Part shown: piece by piece, positions 28,701 to 35,964 of the stretch
Position numbering within the stretch: the first letter of the stretch is position 1
How the letters are laid out: every line of letters starts with the position of its first letter
Source of the DNA: Microbulbifer halophilus
GTDB taxonomy: Bacteria; Pseudomonadota; Gammaproteobacteria; Pseudomonadales; Cellvibrionaceae
Reading direction: 5' to 3'
Assembly (NCBI RefSeq): GCF_026183675.1
Contig: NZ_JAPIVK010000022.1
Span: 1-64,000 of the forward strand
DNA: 64,000 bases
Notes under the pieces: generated by a model
What the model was told of the DNA's origin: nothing
Database searches by the model: none
What the model saw: only the letters and a program-made list of their open reading frames with translations
Program-made: the position numbers and the translations under genes

Positions 28701-29020
28701 GCCTGCCCGATGTGCCGGAGCACTACCTGCCGTTCTACCGTATGCTGCGCGCCGCCAAATGCGGCGAGGCCCAGCCGGATATGGCGCTGGAGGCGGACCT
28801 GATCACCCTCACCGAAAGCCTGGTGGAACACATCACCCGGGAGGTGAAAACTTCCAGTTTCTGGGAGCCCCACCGCCGCCCCATGCAGGAGGCGCTGGAG
28901 CAGACCCTGTTCGAGCGCATTGTCGACAGCGAACTGCTGGACTTCAGCGACGTTCCACCACTGGTGGATAAACTGCGCGAGCTGGCAAGGGCCAACAGCT
29001 ACAAGCTGGAGCAGGCATGA
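25715..29020 (+). CDS. hsdR: Type I restriction endonuclease subunit
   Basis: An 1101-aa translocase/nuclease. The N-terminal PD-(D/E)xK nuclease is seen as IPDLVLLVNG then VIECKS. Superfamily 2 helicase motifs follow: Walker A QGSGKS near 340 and VDEAH near 443, then SAT-like GFTGTP, and a helicase C-terminal part with RVNRTG. A helical C terminus binds the methylase complex. It cuts unmethylated DNA after ATP-driven translocation. The ATG at 25715 has AGGAG 7 nt upstream; two TTG codons just before it are less likely starts. The last codon overlaps the next gene by 4 bp (ATGA). Confidence 0.95.
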   Translation: MGPELQYSEQPLIDQLLAMGWTHTPGSLDDPAATGRKSFAEVLQGDVLRAQLKWLNTRTLDNGEQVEWLDEERISSAVSALTRIAAPGLMEANQIATELLTEGFVVDGLADWDGGRSRTIHYIDWENPANNRFTVINQFKVQCPPGHDSVKQHVIPDLVLLVNGIPLVVIECKSPTASSAPVSEAIDQLRRYGNQRFAQGEVSDNEGAPALFNTNQFLLATCFDDCLVGTLAAGSGHYLPWKTVASIENPGRTEEDVAAALGVKTLSPQQRTVAGMLDKANLLDIVRHFTLFMTSGGQTIKLVCRYQQYRGVVKAIHRLKHGKTRQQDGEYDRRGGIVWHTQGSGKSLTMVFALRRLRTDPTLRRFKVVVVTDRNDLQKQLSGTATLSGEAVQVAQSSQALKNILRQDGPGLVFAMIQKYRDEASKLGEFEQLNNSEDILVMVDEAHRTQAGDLHANLLASLPNCARIGFTGTPIIMGEKKRTHEIFGEFIDKYTIREAEADGATVPVLYEGRTVQGAVKDGSSLDELFEDFFAGKSDDELEAIKKKYATKGNVLEAPKLIDEKARDMLRHYVTNILPNGFKAQVVAYSRLAAVRYKGAFEKARDELLGEAGYLSPEIKALDDEELCRKSPKMQALVQAWRYRELIGRLQFATIISGDNNDGSEWAEHTDRAAQDLAIDRFKKPLLPKEEDSKDNSDPLAFLIVKSMLLTGFDAPIEGVMYLDRSIREAELLQTIARVNRTGFGKSAGIVVDYYGVANHLKAALAAYSDDDVDGALRSLKDEIPALRDRHLRAVDVLRARGIEDLNDIESCVQALDSERLRQEFGVKVKAFMQSLDLVLPRPEALPFTQDAKQLAMIHAAARRRYRDGPVLGKDVGAKVRKLIDDHVISLGIDPKIAPVNLTDASFSQQLNQVREQAAGYDADPDKGKKAVASEMEHAIRSHVRQKLDEDPVYYGKLSERLKEILEGLEGQWDELITALQSIIDEVNSGSTQHEEGLPDVPEHYLPFYRMLRAAKCGEAQPDMALEADLITLTESLVEHITREVKTSSFWEPHRRPMQEALEQTLFERIVDSELLDFSDVPPLVDKLRELARANSYKLEQA

Positions 29021-29712
29021 TCGTCACCGTTGATGACCTGACCATTCCCGTCCGGGAAAGCCCCCGCCGCAAAACCCTGCAACTGACGGTGGAGCGGGAC
29101 AGCTCCCTGCACCTGACGGTTCCGCCAGGGGTCAACACTGAAACGCTGGAAGCCTTTGTGCGCAGCAAACAGCCGTGGGTGTATAAAAAGCTCGCGGAAA
29201 AGGCGCTGATGCAGAAAACCATTCGCCACAAGCAGTTTGTGCAGGGCGAGGGCTTTTTATACCTGGGCCGCCACCACCGCCTGAATCTGGTGGACGACGA
29301 GCAGACACAGCCGCTTAAATTGATGAATGGCCGTTTTCACCTGCGTCGAGATGCCCTGCCCGAAGCCCGCCAGCACTTTATCCGCTGGTACAGCCAGCGC
29401 GGCAAAACCTGGCTCTGGCAGCGCGTGCAGGACTTCGCCGCCCGTCTGGAAGTGAAACCCGCCGGGCTGAAGGTTCAGGACCTGGGCTACCGCTGGGGTT
29501 CCTGCGGCAAGGGCCAGATGCTCTACTTCCACTGGAAAACCATCCTGCTGCCGGCCCGCATCGCCGAATACGTAGTGGTACACGAGCTGGTACACCTGCA
29601 CGAGCCCAACCATTCCACCGAGTTCTGGCTGCGCCTGGAACGCGCCATGCCGGACTATGATGAGCGCAAACAGTGGTTGGCGGAGCATGGGATAGATGTG
29701 GAGGGGCTTTGA
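29017..29712 (+). CDS. M48/YgjP-type metal-dependent hydrolase (DUF45), coupled to hsdR
   Basis: A 231-aa protein with the DUF45/YgjP zinc site VVHELVHLHEPNHS (HExxH plus a downstream His) and the upstream GYRWGSCGKGQMLYFHW block typical of the family. It begins within the hsdR stop (ATGA), so it is expressed with the restriction operon. Homologues of this kind often accompany type I restriction loci; their substrate is unknown. A regulatory proteolysis of the restriction subunit is an attractive but untested idea. The short region after it contains a TGTAGGAG-type repeat fragment. Confidence 0.85.
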   Translation: MIVTVDDLTIPVRESPRRKTLQLTVERDSSLHLTVPPGVNTETLEAFVRSKQPWVYKKLAEKALMQKTIRHKQFVQGEGFLYLGRHHRLNLVDDEQTQPLKLMNGRFHLRRDALPEARQHFIRWYSQRGKTWLWQRVQDFAARLEVKPAGLKVQDLGYRWGSCGKGQMLYFHWKTILLPARIAEYVVVHELVHLHEPNHSTEFWLRLERAMPDYDERKQWLAEHGIDVEGL

Positions 29713-29958
29713 CGCCCGGCAAAATTGGACTGTAGGAGTAGTAACCCCTCCTATTGTGTGCGGGTCGCTACGCTCGCTCCTATAGCCGCATGGAAAGGGC
29801 ACATTTTGTAGCCTGCCTTTGAGCCCAGCGTTAACGGCACCGTCTACGCCTAATCCACTCCCTGCGGAATGAATTGACTATTGCATTATCCCTATATACT
29901 CTGCTCCGCCACTCAGTGCATTTTTTAATGGAAATTTATTAATAAGGAAATTCTTAAA

Positions 29959-30546
29959 ATGCCCATATCTATCAACCAGCTTGAGGAACTGAGACCAGAT
30001 TCCGGAAAGAGAATTCTGGGAGATTTGCGCGGCATCCGTTTGTACCTGCAGTCCCAGGGGCGAGATCCTGTACTTCTTATAAAGCCAAAGCAGGTGGCAA
30101 ATATGCACTGGGAGTACCACTTGACGCACGACCCAAGGTCCATAGCACAAAAAGAGGGTCGGCACGCCCGGCAAAAAGTTATCACCTTGCCACAAGTGGT
30201 AGAGGATAATTTTACCCACCGTTTAAATACCGCACTGCTGGGCGGTTCCAATTACCCTGTGCTTAGCGCCGCCTCCAGTATAGTTGTTGGAACGGCATCG
30301 AGTATAGCGGGGTTGTTCTTCACTATTGGGACAACCGCACTAAGTATTGGCAATTTCAGCCAGAGAATCCTCGCTCGCGGAGGCGATGAGATATGGCAGG
30401 TAGAAGAGATCGGGAAATCAAATAATAATGGCAAGACTGTAGCCACGCACGTTCTATCCTACTTCCTGGTGGATCCGTTTAGAACGCAAAACACAAGGAA
30501 AGCGTGGCTAATCCATGAGCAACGCCAATCTATAACCCTAACCTAG
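29959..30546 (+). CDS. Hypothetical protein with Gly/Ser/Ala-rich hydrophobic segment
   Basis: A 195-aa protein with a soluble N terminus (about 1-90), a long hydrophobic Ser/Gly/Ala/Thr-rich stretch (about 95-130, including VVGTASSIAGLFFTIGTTAL) able to make one or two membrane helices, and a polar C terminus. No family is recognised. AAGGAA lies 9 nt before the ATG. The gene is more AT-rich than the restriction operon. A small lipoprotein gene follows after 23 bp in the same direction; membrane-active protein plus periplasmic lipoprotein is a layout seen in effector-immunity pairs, but that is only a hypothesis here. Confidence 0.6.
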   Translation: MPISINQLEELRPDSGKRILGDLRGIRLYLQSQGRDPVLLIKPKQVANMHWEYHLTHDPRSIAQKEGRHARQKVITLPQVVEDNFTHRLNTALLGGSNYPVLSAASSIVVGTASSIAGLFFTIGTTALSIGNFSQRILARGGDEIWQVEEIGKSNNNGKTVATHVLSYFLVDPFRTQNTRKAWLIHEQRQSITLT

Positions 30547-30569
30547 CTATCGCAATAATAGGTCCAAAA

Positions 30570-30908
30570 ATGAACGTGTTCAAACCATTAGCTAAATTTT
30601 ACGTTATACTTTTTGCGGCGCTGATAATCGTCTCTTGTGGAGAGTCTGATAGCGACAGCTTGGGTGATTATGAAACGCTCTGCAAAATCTACCAGAAATT
30701 CACAAATGATAGTGAATTATCCCCTTTAGATACAGCTTTAGCTATCGACACTGCAATTAAAAATGAGCTGCCAGAGATATACATCAGCTACGAGCACCTG
30801 AGCCAATTACCGCCAGCAGAGGTCTATCCAAACCTTCAATCGCTGGCCAAACAGCAATCAGGGAAGGACTGGGAGTGCAGCGCAATGGAAACCTATTACC
30901 AACCATAG
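30570..30908 (+). CDS. Small lipoprotein of unknown function
   Basis: A 112-aa protein with a typical lipoprotein signal (hydrophobic FYVILFAALIIVSC, Cys23). The mature part is acidic with two further Cys residues (in ETLCKIYQKF and DWECSAMET) that could form a disulfide. Family not recognised. The ribosome site is modest (AGGT). It follows the hydrophobic protein gene by 23 bp, so the two are probably co-transcribed; after it there is no further intact gene for about 800 bp. Confidence 0.65.
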   Translation: MNVFKPLAKFYVILFAALIIVSCGESDSDSLGDYETLCKIYQKFTNDSELSPLDTALAIDTAIKNELPEIYISYEHLSQLPPAEVYPNLQSLAKQQSGKDWECSAMETYYQP

Positions 30909-30950
30909 CGGTTAGAAGCAGGCCTATCCAAGAGCGACGTGCCCATCCCC

Positions 30951-31211
30951 CTACGCCTGCTCCCCTTCGCCGGCTTTACTCTGCTCGATATATTCACGCC
31001 GAATGAAGCAGAAAATAATGGCGCCCAGCAGTATTCCGGAGGTGAGCAAGACGGGTGAGTACTCGCTAGAGAATGTCGCTCCGTCCAGGCGCCAGCAGGC
31101 GACAAACCGCGATGAGTTTAGTAGTCTACCCCTTAAGACTAGTAAAATAATTGAGGTGTTATTAGTCGTCTCAAAATTGTTTTGACCAAAATCCACCCTC
31201 CGGACCGTCAT
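30951..31211 (-). pseudogene. Possible remnant of a small membrane protein
   Basis: The minus strand carries an 86-codon open frame whose end reads like a real membrane segment and tail (SPVLLTSGILLGAIIFCFIR, then REYIEQSK). The start codon and first residues lie in a family D palindrome at about 31205, and no ribosome site is present. I read it as the 3' end of a gene truncated by repeat insertion; it may instead be chance. Confidence 0.3.
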
Positions 31212-31357
31212 CCCGGTACCGGATCAAGTCCGGCATGACAAAACGATCCGGGATCCAGCGGAAGTGCCCCGTCGGCCTGGATTCCGGAACAAGTCCGGAA
31301 TGACGATCGCATGGAACGAATACAGGACTCGCCCGTTGTTAAAGGAATCTGGACAAC
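31205..31357. repeat. Composite intergenic repeat, first copy of a direct pair
   Basis: A family D palindrome (GTCATCCCGGTACCGG..) is followed by about 115 nt (31241-31357) that recurs at about 32128-32268 with scattered changes and a rearranged middle. Shared landmarks include AACGATCCGG(G/A)ATCCAGCGG, ATTCCGGAAC, GGAATGACGATCG and CTCGCCCGTTGTTAAAGGA. Confidence 0.7.
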
Positions 31358-31370
31358 TGTTAATACAATT

Positions 31371-31579
31371 ATGAGACCCTTAATAACGACACTTCAAGAT
31401 GATTCTACCAAAGTCTATGGGGTTACAATTAATACGCTGCAGGATGGAACATACTCCTCTTACGCAAATGATGAAAAAAGGCGGCAAATAGATATCTTTT
31501 ATTTGCATCAATTCTTATGTTACTTGGTGCGAGCTTCTTGGTTTTGCCTGAGTTAAAACTAATGCTTGAAAATGGGTAA
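31371..31579 (+). pseudogene. Frameshifted small membrane-protein gene or remnant
   Basis: From the ATG at 31371 the frame reads MRPLITTLQDDSTKVYGVTI onward to DEK at an A6 run (31474-31479). Continuing in that frame gives a short unconvincing tail. Moving to the -1 frame at the A-run continues as KAANRYLLFASILMLLGASF and ends ELKLMLENG with a stop at 31577-31579, a clear membrane-helix-like ending. This indicates a single lost A, or slippage on the homopolymer. No ribosome site is seen, and a repeat lies just upstream. Family not recognised. Confidence 0.4.
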
Positions 31580-31737
31580 CTATTCAGCACACTCATTCAA
31601 CTTTGAAGTGCATACACTTATGCAGATTTCGCCGTCAAATAATAGAGAAAGATCCGAAAGGCATTCTTTGATTAAAAGGATCTTGAGACGACTAATATAT
31701 CCATTGAGCAAACCTACTGCAAGAAACCGGGCAAATC

Positions 31738-32013
31738 ATGACTGAGAACGACGAAACCTATGTACTTTACGATGGACATATTCTGGAAGCTATAGATCGA
31801 ATCCATGTTGCGGTCGAGTACCTGGATAACTCGCTTAAAGGTCATCCTTTGATACACTCTGTTAATGAGTTTGAGAAGGAGGTAGATCGGGCCATTGAAA
31901 TTCTGGCGGATCTATATCAAAAAGTTGGCATCCAGGATGGCGTAGATGATATCTCAAGGAAGTTTTCTTTATCGCCTGGGTATCAGGTTGCCTCGAAAAC
32001 CGGTTCTCAATGA
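31738..32013 (+). CDS. Hypothetical protein, 91 aa
   Basis: A 91-aa acidic, mostly helical protein (DETYVLYDGHILEAIDRIHV and EFEKEVDRAIEILADLYQKV) with protein-like composition. No family is recognised and there are no membrane segments. The ribosome site is poor. An overlapping 57-codon frame (31572-31745) ends across its start codon and might provide coupling, but that frame itself is weak. The last 15 residues look less protein-like and lie shortly before repeat-derived sequence, so the gene may be truncated. Confidence 0.45.
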   Translation: MTENDETYVLYDGHILEAIDRIHVAVEYLDNSLKGHPLIHSVNEFEKEVDRAIEILADLYQKVGIQDGVDDISRKFSLSPGYQVASKTGSQ

Positions 32014-32127
32014 GAACTCCGGTATTTCAGGAACCTCCTTCATAGGGCGGCACAATAAAGTGAGTGGTGTAAAGCAGGCGGCAACCTGGCCTGTCGTACG
32101 GGAAATTCGCAAACGGTTCGCTGCACC

Positions 32128-32268
32128 GAAACGATCCGGAATCCAGCGGAGGTGCCGCCGCCAGCCTGTATTCCGGAACGCTTTGTCATGCCGGACTTGA
32201 TCCGGTACCGGAATGACGATCGTGAGGAACGAATAGGGCTCGCCCGTTGTTAAAGGATTCTGAACAAC
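32128..32268. repeat. Composite intergenic repeat, second copy of the direct pair
   Basis: The second copy of the element at 31241-31357. It carries an internal family D palindrome (GTCATGCCGGACTTGATCCGG..) in a different position from the first copy. The pair brackets 31358-32127, which contains only orphan or broken genes. The rest of 32014-32301 shows no gene. Confidence 0.7.
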
Positions 32269-32301
32269 AGCAACTAGAGAAGTCACGGCGATCCAGAAAA
32301 A

Positions 32302-32748
32302 ATGAACGACCCTAGCGCAACAAAAGCTGTCGACCTATTCAAAGCCTGCCTAGCCATTCTGCTCGGCTACCTTTGTTTCAACCTTTCCACCTACATCATT
32401 GTCTCGCCACTGATTTCCGGACTCTTTGCACAGAGCGGCTACAGCAACAATACCGTTCTTTTTATCGACCTGCTCAGTAATACGCTCGCCTACAGCCTGG
32501 CGGCATTTCTGGCCTGTGTATTCGCGAGGCGATTCGTGACTTTTACCGGAATCGGTATAGCGGTACTCACCCTGGCTACTTACAATGTCATGATTGCTCT
32601 GCCTGAGATACGGGCCGGTAGTTATCAGCTCTGGTGTATCCTGGCCGTCAATTTCACAGTTGCCGGCGGTACGGTAATAGCGATACATCTGTCGAAGAAA
32701 TCCATCGGCGAACCCGATTCCCGCGACCAGCCCCTGGAAAGGCCGTGA
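32302..32748 (+). CDS. Small integral membrane protein of unknown function
   Basis: A 148-aa protein with four hydrophobic segments (about residues 13-40, 51-75, 82-100 and 111-128) and short charged termini, consistent with a four-helix inner-membrane protein. Family not recognised. The ribosome site is weak. It sits at the right edge of the AT-rich island, with composition intermediate between island and backbone. The next gene starts 93 bp downstream in the same direction, so it could be read into the transporter operon. Confidence 0.6.
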   Translation: MNDPSATKAVDLFKACLAILLGYLCFNLSTYIIVSPLISGLFAQSGYSNNTVLFIDLLSNTLAYSLAAFLACVFARRFVTFTGIGIAVLTLATYNVMIALPEIRAGSYQLWCILAVNFTVAGGTVIAIHLSKKSIGEPDSRDQPLERP

Positions 32749-32841
32749 CCCGGGATCCGCACACCGGCGACAAGTTGTAAACTCCACCTGCTTGCGATAA
32801 AAAGCACCGCACAACCCACTTCCACCCAAAGGACCTTTCCG

Positions 32842-33711
32842 ATGCGCTATTTAACCGCATTACTGGCCCTGTTGGTGTCCTTTGGCGGCCATGCCGCGGA
32901 CACTCAGCGCCCGCAGTTTACCTTTACCGCCATTCCCGACCAGAACGAGGCCGAGCTGGTGCGGCGTTTCCAGCAGGTGGCGGACTATCTGTCCGGCGAG
33001 CTGGGGGTCGAGGTGCGCTATATTCCGGTGAAGAGTTACCCGGCCGCCATCACCGCCTTTCGCAACAACCAGGTGCAACTGGCCTGGTTCGGCGGCCTGT
33101 CCGGTGTGCAGGCGCGGCGGGCGGTGCCGGGGTCCGAGGCCATTGCACAGGGTTACGAGGACCAGTTTTTCAAGAGCTACTTTATCGCCCACGGCAGCAC
33201 CGGTATCGAGCCGGCGGATACGCTGCCGCAGGCCGTGGCCGGGCGCACCTTTACCTTTGGTTCCAAGGGGTCCACTTCCGGGCGGCTGATGCCGGAGTTC
33301 CATATTCGCGAGACTTTCGGTGAATCGCCGGGCGAGGTATTTTCCCGCGTGGGTTTCAGCGGCGACCACAGCCGCACCATCGCGCTGGTGCAGTCCGGGG
33401 CTTTCGAGGTGGGCGCGGTCAACTATGCGGTCTGGGACAAGGCCGTGGCCAGTGGCGAGGTGGATACGGACCAGGTGTCGGTGATCTGGACCACGCCGGA
33501 GTACGCGGACTACCAGTGGACGGTGCGCGGTGATATCGACGCGCAGTTCGGCGACGGCTTCAAGAAAAAGCTGACGGCGGCGCTGCTGGCGATCGACGAC
33601 AGGGCGATTCTCGACAGCTTCCCCCGATCGAAGTTTGTGCCAGCGGACAACGACGACTACCGGGCCATCCAGCAGACCGCGGAGTCCATCGGCCTGCTGA
33701 GCGATTTTTGA
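32842..33711 (+). CDS. Putative selenate/oxyanion ABC transporter substrate-binding protein (PhnD family)
   Basis: A 289-aa periplasmic binding protein with a signal peptide (cleavage after about GGHAA). The features VKSYPAAITAFRNNQVQLAW, FGGLSGVQARRAVPGSEAIA, FGSKGSTSGRLMPEF and SGDHSRTIALVQSGAFEVGA match the PhnD-like family annotated as putative selenate ABC transporter binding proteins. The assignment to selenate is by family name; phosphonate or phosphite-like ligands are alternatives. AAAGGA precedes the ATG. Its stop overlaps the start of the ATPase gene (TGATG), and ATPase and permease follow with overlaps, giving a tight three-gene import operon. Confidence 0.85.
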   Translation: MRYLTALLALLVSFGGHAADTQRPQFTFTAIPDQNEAELVRRFQQVADYLSGELGVEVRYIPVKSYPAAITAFRNNQVQLAWFGGLSGVQARRAVPGSEAIAQGYEDQFFKSYFIAHGSTGIEPADTLPQAVAGRTFTFGSKGSTSGRLMPEFHIRETFGESPGEVFSRVGFSGDHSRTIALVQSGAFEVGAVNYAVWDKAVASGEVDTDQVSVIWTTPEYADYQWTVRGDIDAQFGDGFKKKLTAALLAIDDRAILDSFPRSKFVPADNDDYRAIQQTAESIGLLSDF

Positions 33712-34388
33712 TGGCGGTGCTGCTGGAACTGCGCGACTGCCGCCTGGCCTACCCGAGCGACAGGAAAAACCAGCCGGACAGGCTGGCACTGGCAGTCGAT
33801 GAACTGACGCTCCGGGAGGGCGATCGCGTGGCGCTGCTGGGCAGGAGCGGCGCCGGCAAGAGCACCCTGTTGCGGCATCTCCGCGACGGGCTGGCGGACA
33901 GCGCCAGCTGGTGCCCGCAGCAGGCCGCGCTGGTGCCGCAGTTGAAGGTTTTCCACAATATCTTTGCCGGCGCGCTGGAGCGCCATTCGGGGTTTGCGAA
34001 CCTGAAAAACCTGCTGCTGCCGTCTCCCCGCTTCCGGGAGGAAATCGCCACCCTGGCGCAGCCGCTGGGTATCCGCGAGCTGCTGTGGACCAAGGCGGAG
34101 GAGCTCTCCGGCGGCCAAAAGCAGCGGGTGGCCATTGCCCGCGCCCTCTACCAGCGCAAGCCGGTACTGCTGGCGGACGAGCCAGTGTCGGCGCTGGATA
34201 GACGCCAGGGCCGGGACATTCTCGACCTACTGTCCCGGCGCCACGGCACTTCGGTGATCGCCATGCACAATGCGAGCCTGGCGCTGGAAGTCTGCAACCG
34301 GGTGATCGGGCTCGGGGATCAGCGGGTGCTGTTCGACAGCCCCGTCGATCAACTCGATCCCGACACTATCGAGCGCCTGTACCGGTGA
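33711..34388 (+). CDS. ABC transporter ATP-binding protein (PhnC-like)
   Basis: A 225-aa ATPase with Walker A GRSGAGKST (about 43-51), signature LSGGQKQRVAIARAL, Walker B PVLLADEPVSALD and an H-loop-like IAMHNASLAL. It energises uptake by the adjoining binding protein and permease at the inner membrane. It is a little shorter than typical PhnC (about 250 aa). The ATG at 33711 overlaps the stop of the previous gene by one base (TGATG); its own stop overlaps the GTG start of the permease. Confidence 0.9.
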   Translation: MAVLLELRDCRLAYPSDRKNQPDRLALAVDELTLREGDRVALLGRSGAGKSTLLRHLRDGLADSASWCPQQAALVPQLKVFHNIFAGALERHSGFANLKNLLLPSPRFREEIATLAQPLGIRELLWTKAEELSGGQKQRVAIARALYQRKPVLLADEPVSALDRRQGRDILDLLSRRHGTSVIAMHNASLALEVCNRVIGLGDQRVLFDSPVDQLDPDTIERLYR

Positions 34389-35854
34389 CGGGCTTTTGGG
34401 GGCAGGCGCGCAGCCTGCGAAAACTCACCTTCTGGTTCGCCGCCATCGCCGCCGCCTGCCTGGCGTTTGCGGATATCGACATCACCACCCGCAGCCCCGG
34501 CCACGAGCTCTGGCGTATGGCCACGGGGCTGGTGACGCCGCGCATCGACGACCCGCAGCAGTGGCTGGATGCGGTGATCACTACCCTGACGTTTTCGCTG
34601 CAGGGGGTGGTACTGGCGGCGGCGCTGGGCTTTGTACTGGCGGTTTTCTACCGGCGCGCCTGGGTGCGCATCCTGGCCGCCGCGCTGCGCTCGGTGCACG
34701 AGGTGTTCTGGGCGCTGATCTTTATCCAGGTATTCGGCATTTCCACCCTGGCCGGGGTGCTGGCGATCCTGTTGCCGTTTTCCGGCACCCTGGCGAAGGT
34801 CTACGGCGAACAGCTGGAAGAAATCGATCCGGCGCCGGCGCGGGCGGTACAGTCGGGCGATCGGCAGAGCGTCAGCCATTTCTTCTACACCCGCCTGCCA
34901 CTGGCGCTGTACGCGATGCGCCACTACACCGCCTACAGAATGGAGTGCGCCATCCGCTCCTCGGTGGTGCTGGGATTTATCGGCCTGCCGACGCTGGGCT
35001 TCCACCTGGAGACGGCGCTGCGCACCGGCGACTACGGCGCGGCCAGCGCGCTGCTGTTCACGTTGCTGGCGCTGGTCTACTCGCTGCGTTTCTGGTTCCG
35101 TGCCGGGCTTCTGTGGCTGCTGGTGCCCGCGGCCTTTATCGTCCGGCCCATTTCGGCGAACTGGAGCGCCGCCAACCTCGCCCAGTTCCTGCGTGACTGT
35201 ATCCCGGCGCCGCTGCGCCACGACTGGCCGCTGGAAAAAACCGGGCGCTGGCTGGCGTGGCTGGGGGAGCAGGTCGCCTCAGGTGCCTGGAATACCGCAC
35301 TGCTGGCGCAGATTGCATTGGTGCTGACGGGGCTCTTCGCGCTACTGGCGTCCACGCTGAATTCGTCGCACTTTGTCTCGGGGATGGCGCGCCGGACCGG
35401 CGACGGTTTTCTGCTGGTACTGCGCTCGCTGCCCGAGTACCTGCTGAATTTTGTCGGCCTGATTATACTGGGGCCGTCGATGCTGCCGGCGATCATCGCG
35501 CTGACGCTGCACAACGGCGCCATTATCGGCCACCTGCTGGGGCGGCACAGCGACGAGATCGAACCGCCGGCGATACCGACCGGGCCGCTCGGCCGTTTCG
35601 CTTATCATTATGTGCCCACGCTCTACCAGCGATTTCTGGCCTACTGTTTCTATCGCTGGGAGATCATTATTCGCGAGACGGCGATGCTGGGGATACTGGG
35701 GATTCCGACGCTGGGCTTCTATATCGATTCGGCCTTCCAGTTTCTGCGTTTTGATGTGGCGTTGATATTGATTGGCGTCAGTGCCGGCATGACGATGGGG
35801 GCGGATTTTATTTCGCAAAGGCTCAGGCGCAATCTGAGAATGGAAGCGTTTTGA
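34385..35854 (+). CDS. ABC transporter permease, fused double BPD domain (PhnE/PtxC-like)
   Basis: A 489-aa inner-membrane permease that contains two homologous transport domains in one chain (about residues 60-260 and 300-485). Each has a C-terminal loop motif near VVLGFIGLPTLGFHLE and MLGILGIPTLGFYIDSAF. Single-domain PhnE permeases are about 270 aa and act as dimers, so this is a fused pseudo-dimer. The start is a GTG overlapping the ATPase stop by 4 bases (GTGA). It completes the importer begun by the binding protein at 32842. Confidence 0.88.
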   Translation: MTGFWGQARSLRKLTFWFAAIAAACLAFADIDITTRSPGHELWRMATGLVTPRIDDPQQWLDAVITTLTFSLQGVVLAAALGFVLAVFYRRAWVRILAAALRSVHEVFWALIFIQVFGISTLAGVLAILLPFSGTLAKVYGEQLEEIDPAPARAVQSGDRQSVSHFFYTRLPLALYAMRHYTAYRMECAIRSSVVLGFIGLPTLGFHLETALRTGDYGAASALLFTLLALVYSLRFWFRAGLLWLLVPAAFIVRPISANWSAANLAQFLRDCIPAPLRHDWPLEKTGRWLAWLGEQVASGAWNTALLAQIALVLTGLFALLASTLNSSHFVSGMARRTGDGFLLVLRSLPEYLLNFVGLIILGPSMLPAIIALTLHNGAIIGHLLGRHSDEIEPPAIPTGPLGRFAYHYVPTLYQRFLAYCFYRWEIIIRETAMLGILGIPTLGFYIDSAFQFLRFDVALILIGVSAGMTMGADFISQRLRRNLRMEAF

Positions 35855-35867
35855 GAGATGGGAGAAT

Positions 35868-35898
35868 GATGGGCACGCTCCGCTTTGCCCATCCTACG
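35868..35898. repeat. Family B palindrome copy
   Basis: A near copy of the right arm at 2996-3025 (GATGGGCACGCTCCGCTTTG..). It lies between the permease stop and the cupin gene, so the open frame running through it is not the true start of the cupin. Confidence 0.7.
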
Positions 35899-35964
35899 TT
35901 TTCCGGACGACGGTTCTATGCAGGATCCTACGTTCGAAGAGCACAGGGGAACAGGAAAGAAGTC

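Noticed and set aside
26009-28873. A 954-codon open frame on the minus strand opposite hsdR
   Set aside because: Its product has no recognisable motif, while the plus strand encodes a complete HsdR. Long antisense frames are expected from GC-biased third positions.
31474-31479. Canonical programmed -1 frameshift heptamer
   Set aside because: The A-run is not in the X XXY YYZ register; simple loss of one A explains the frames as well.
31572-31745. A 57-codon frame overlapping the start of the 91-aa hypothetical gene
   Set aside because: The overlap suggests coupling, but there is no ribosome site, the product is not protein-like, and it overlaps the frameshifted gene end at 31579.
18614-32301. 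Prophage or integrative element
   Set aside because: No integrase, transposase, structural or conjugation gene, and no flanking tRNA or clear att repeat is visible.
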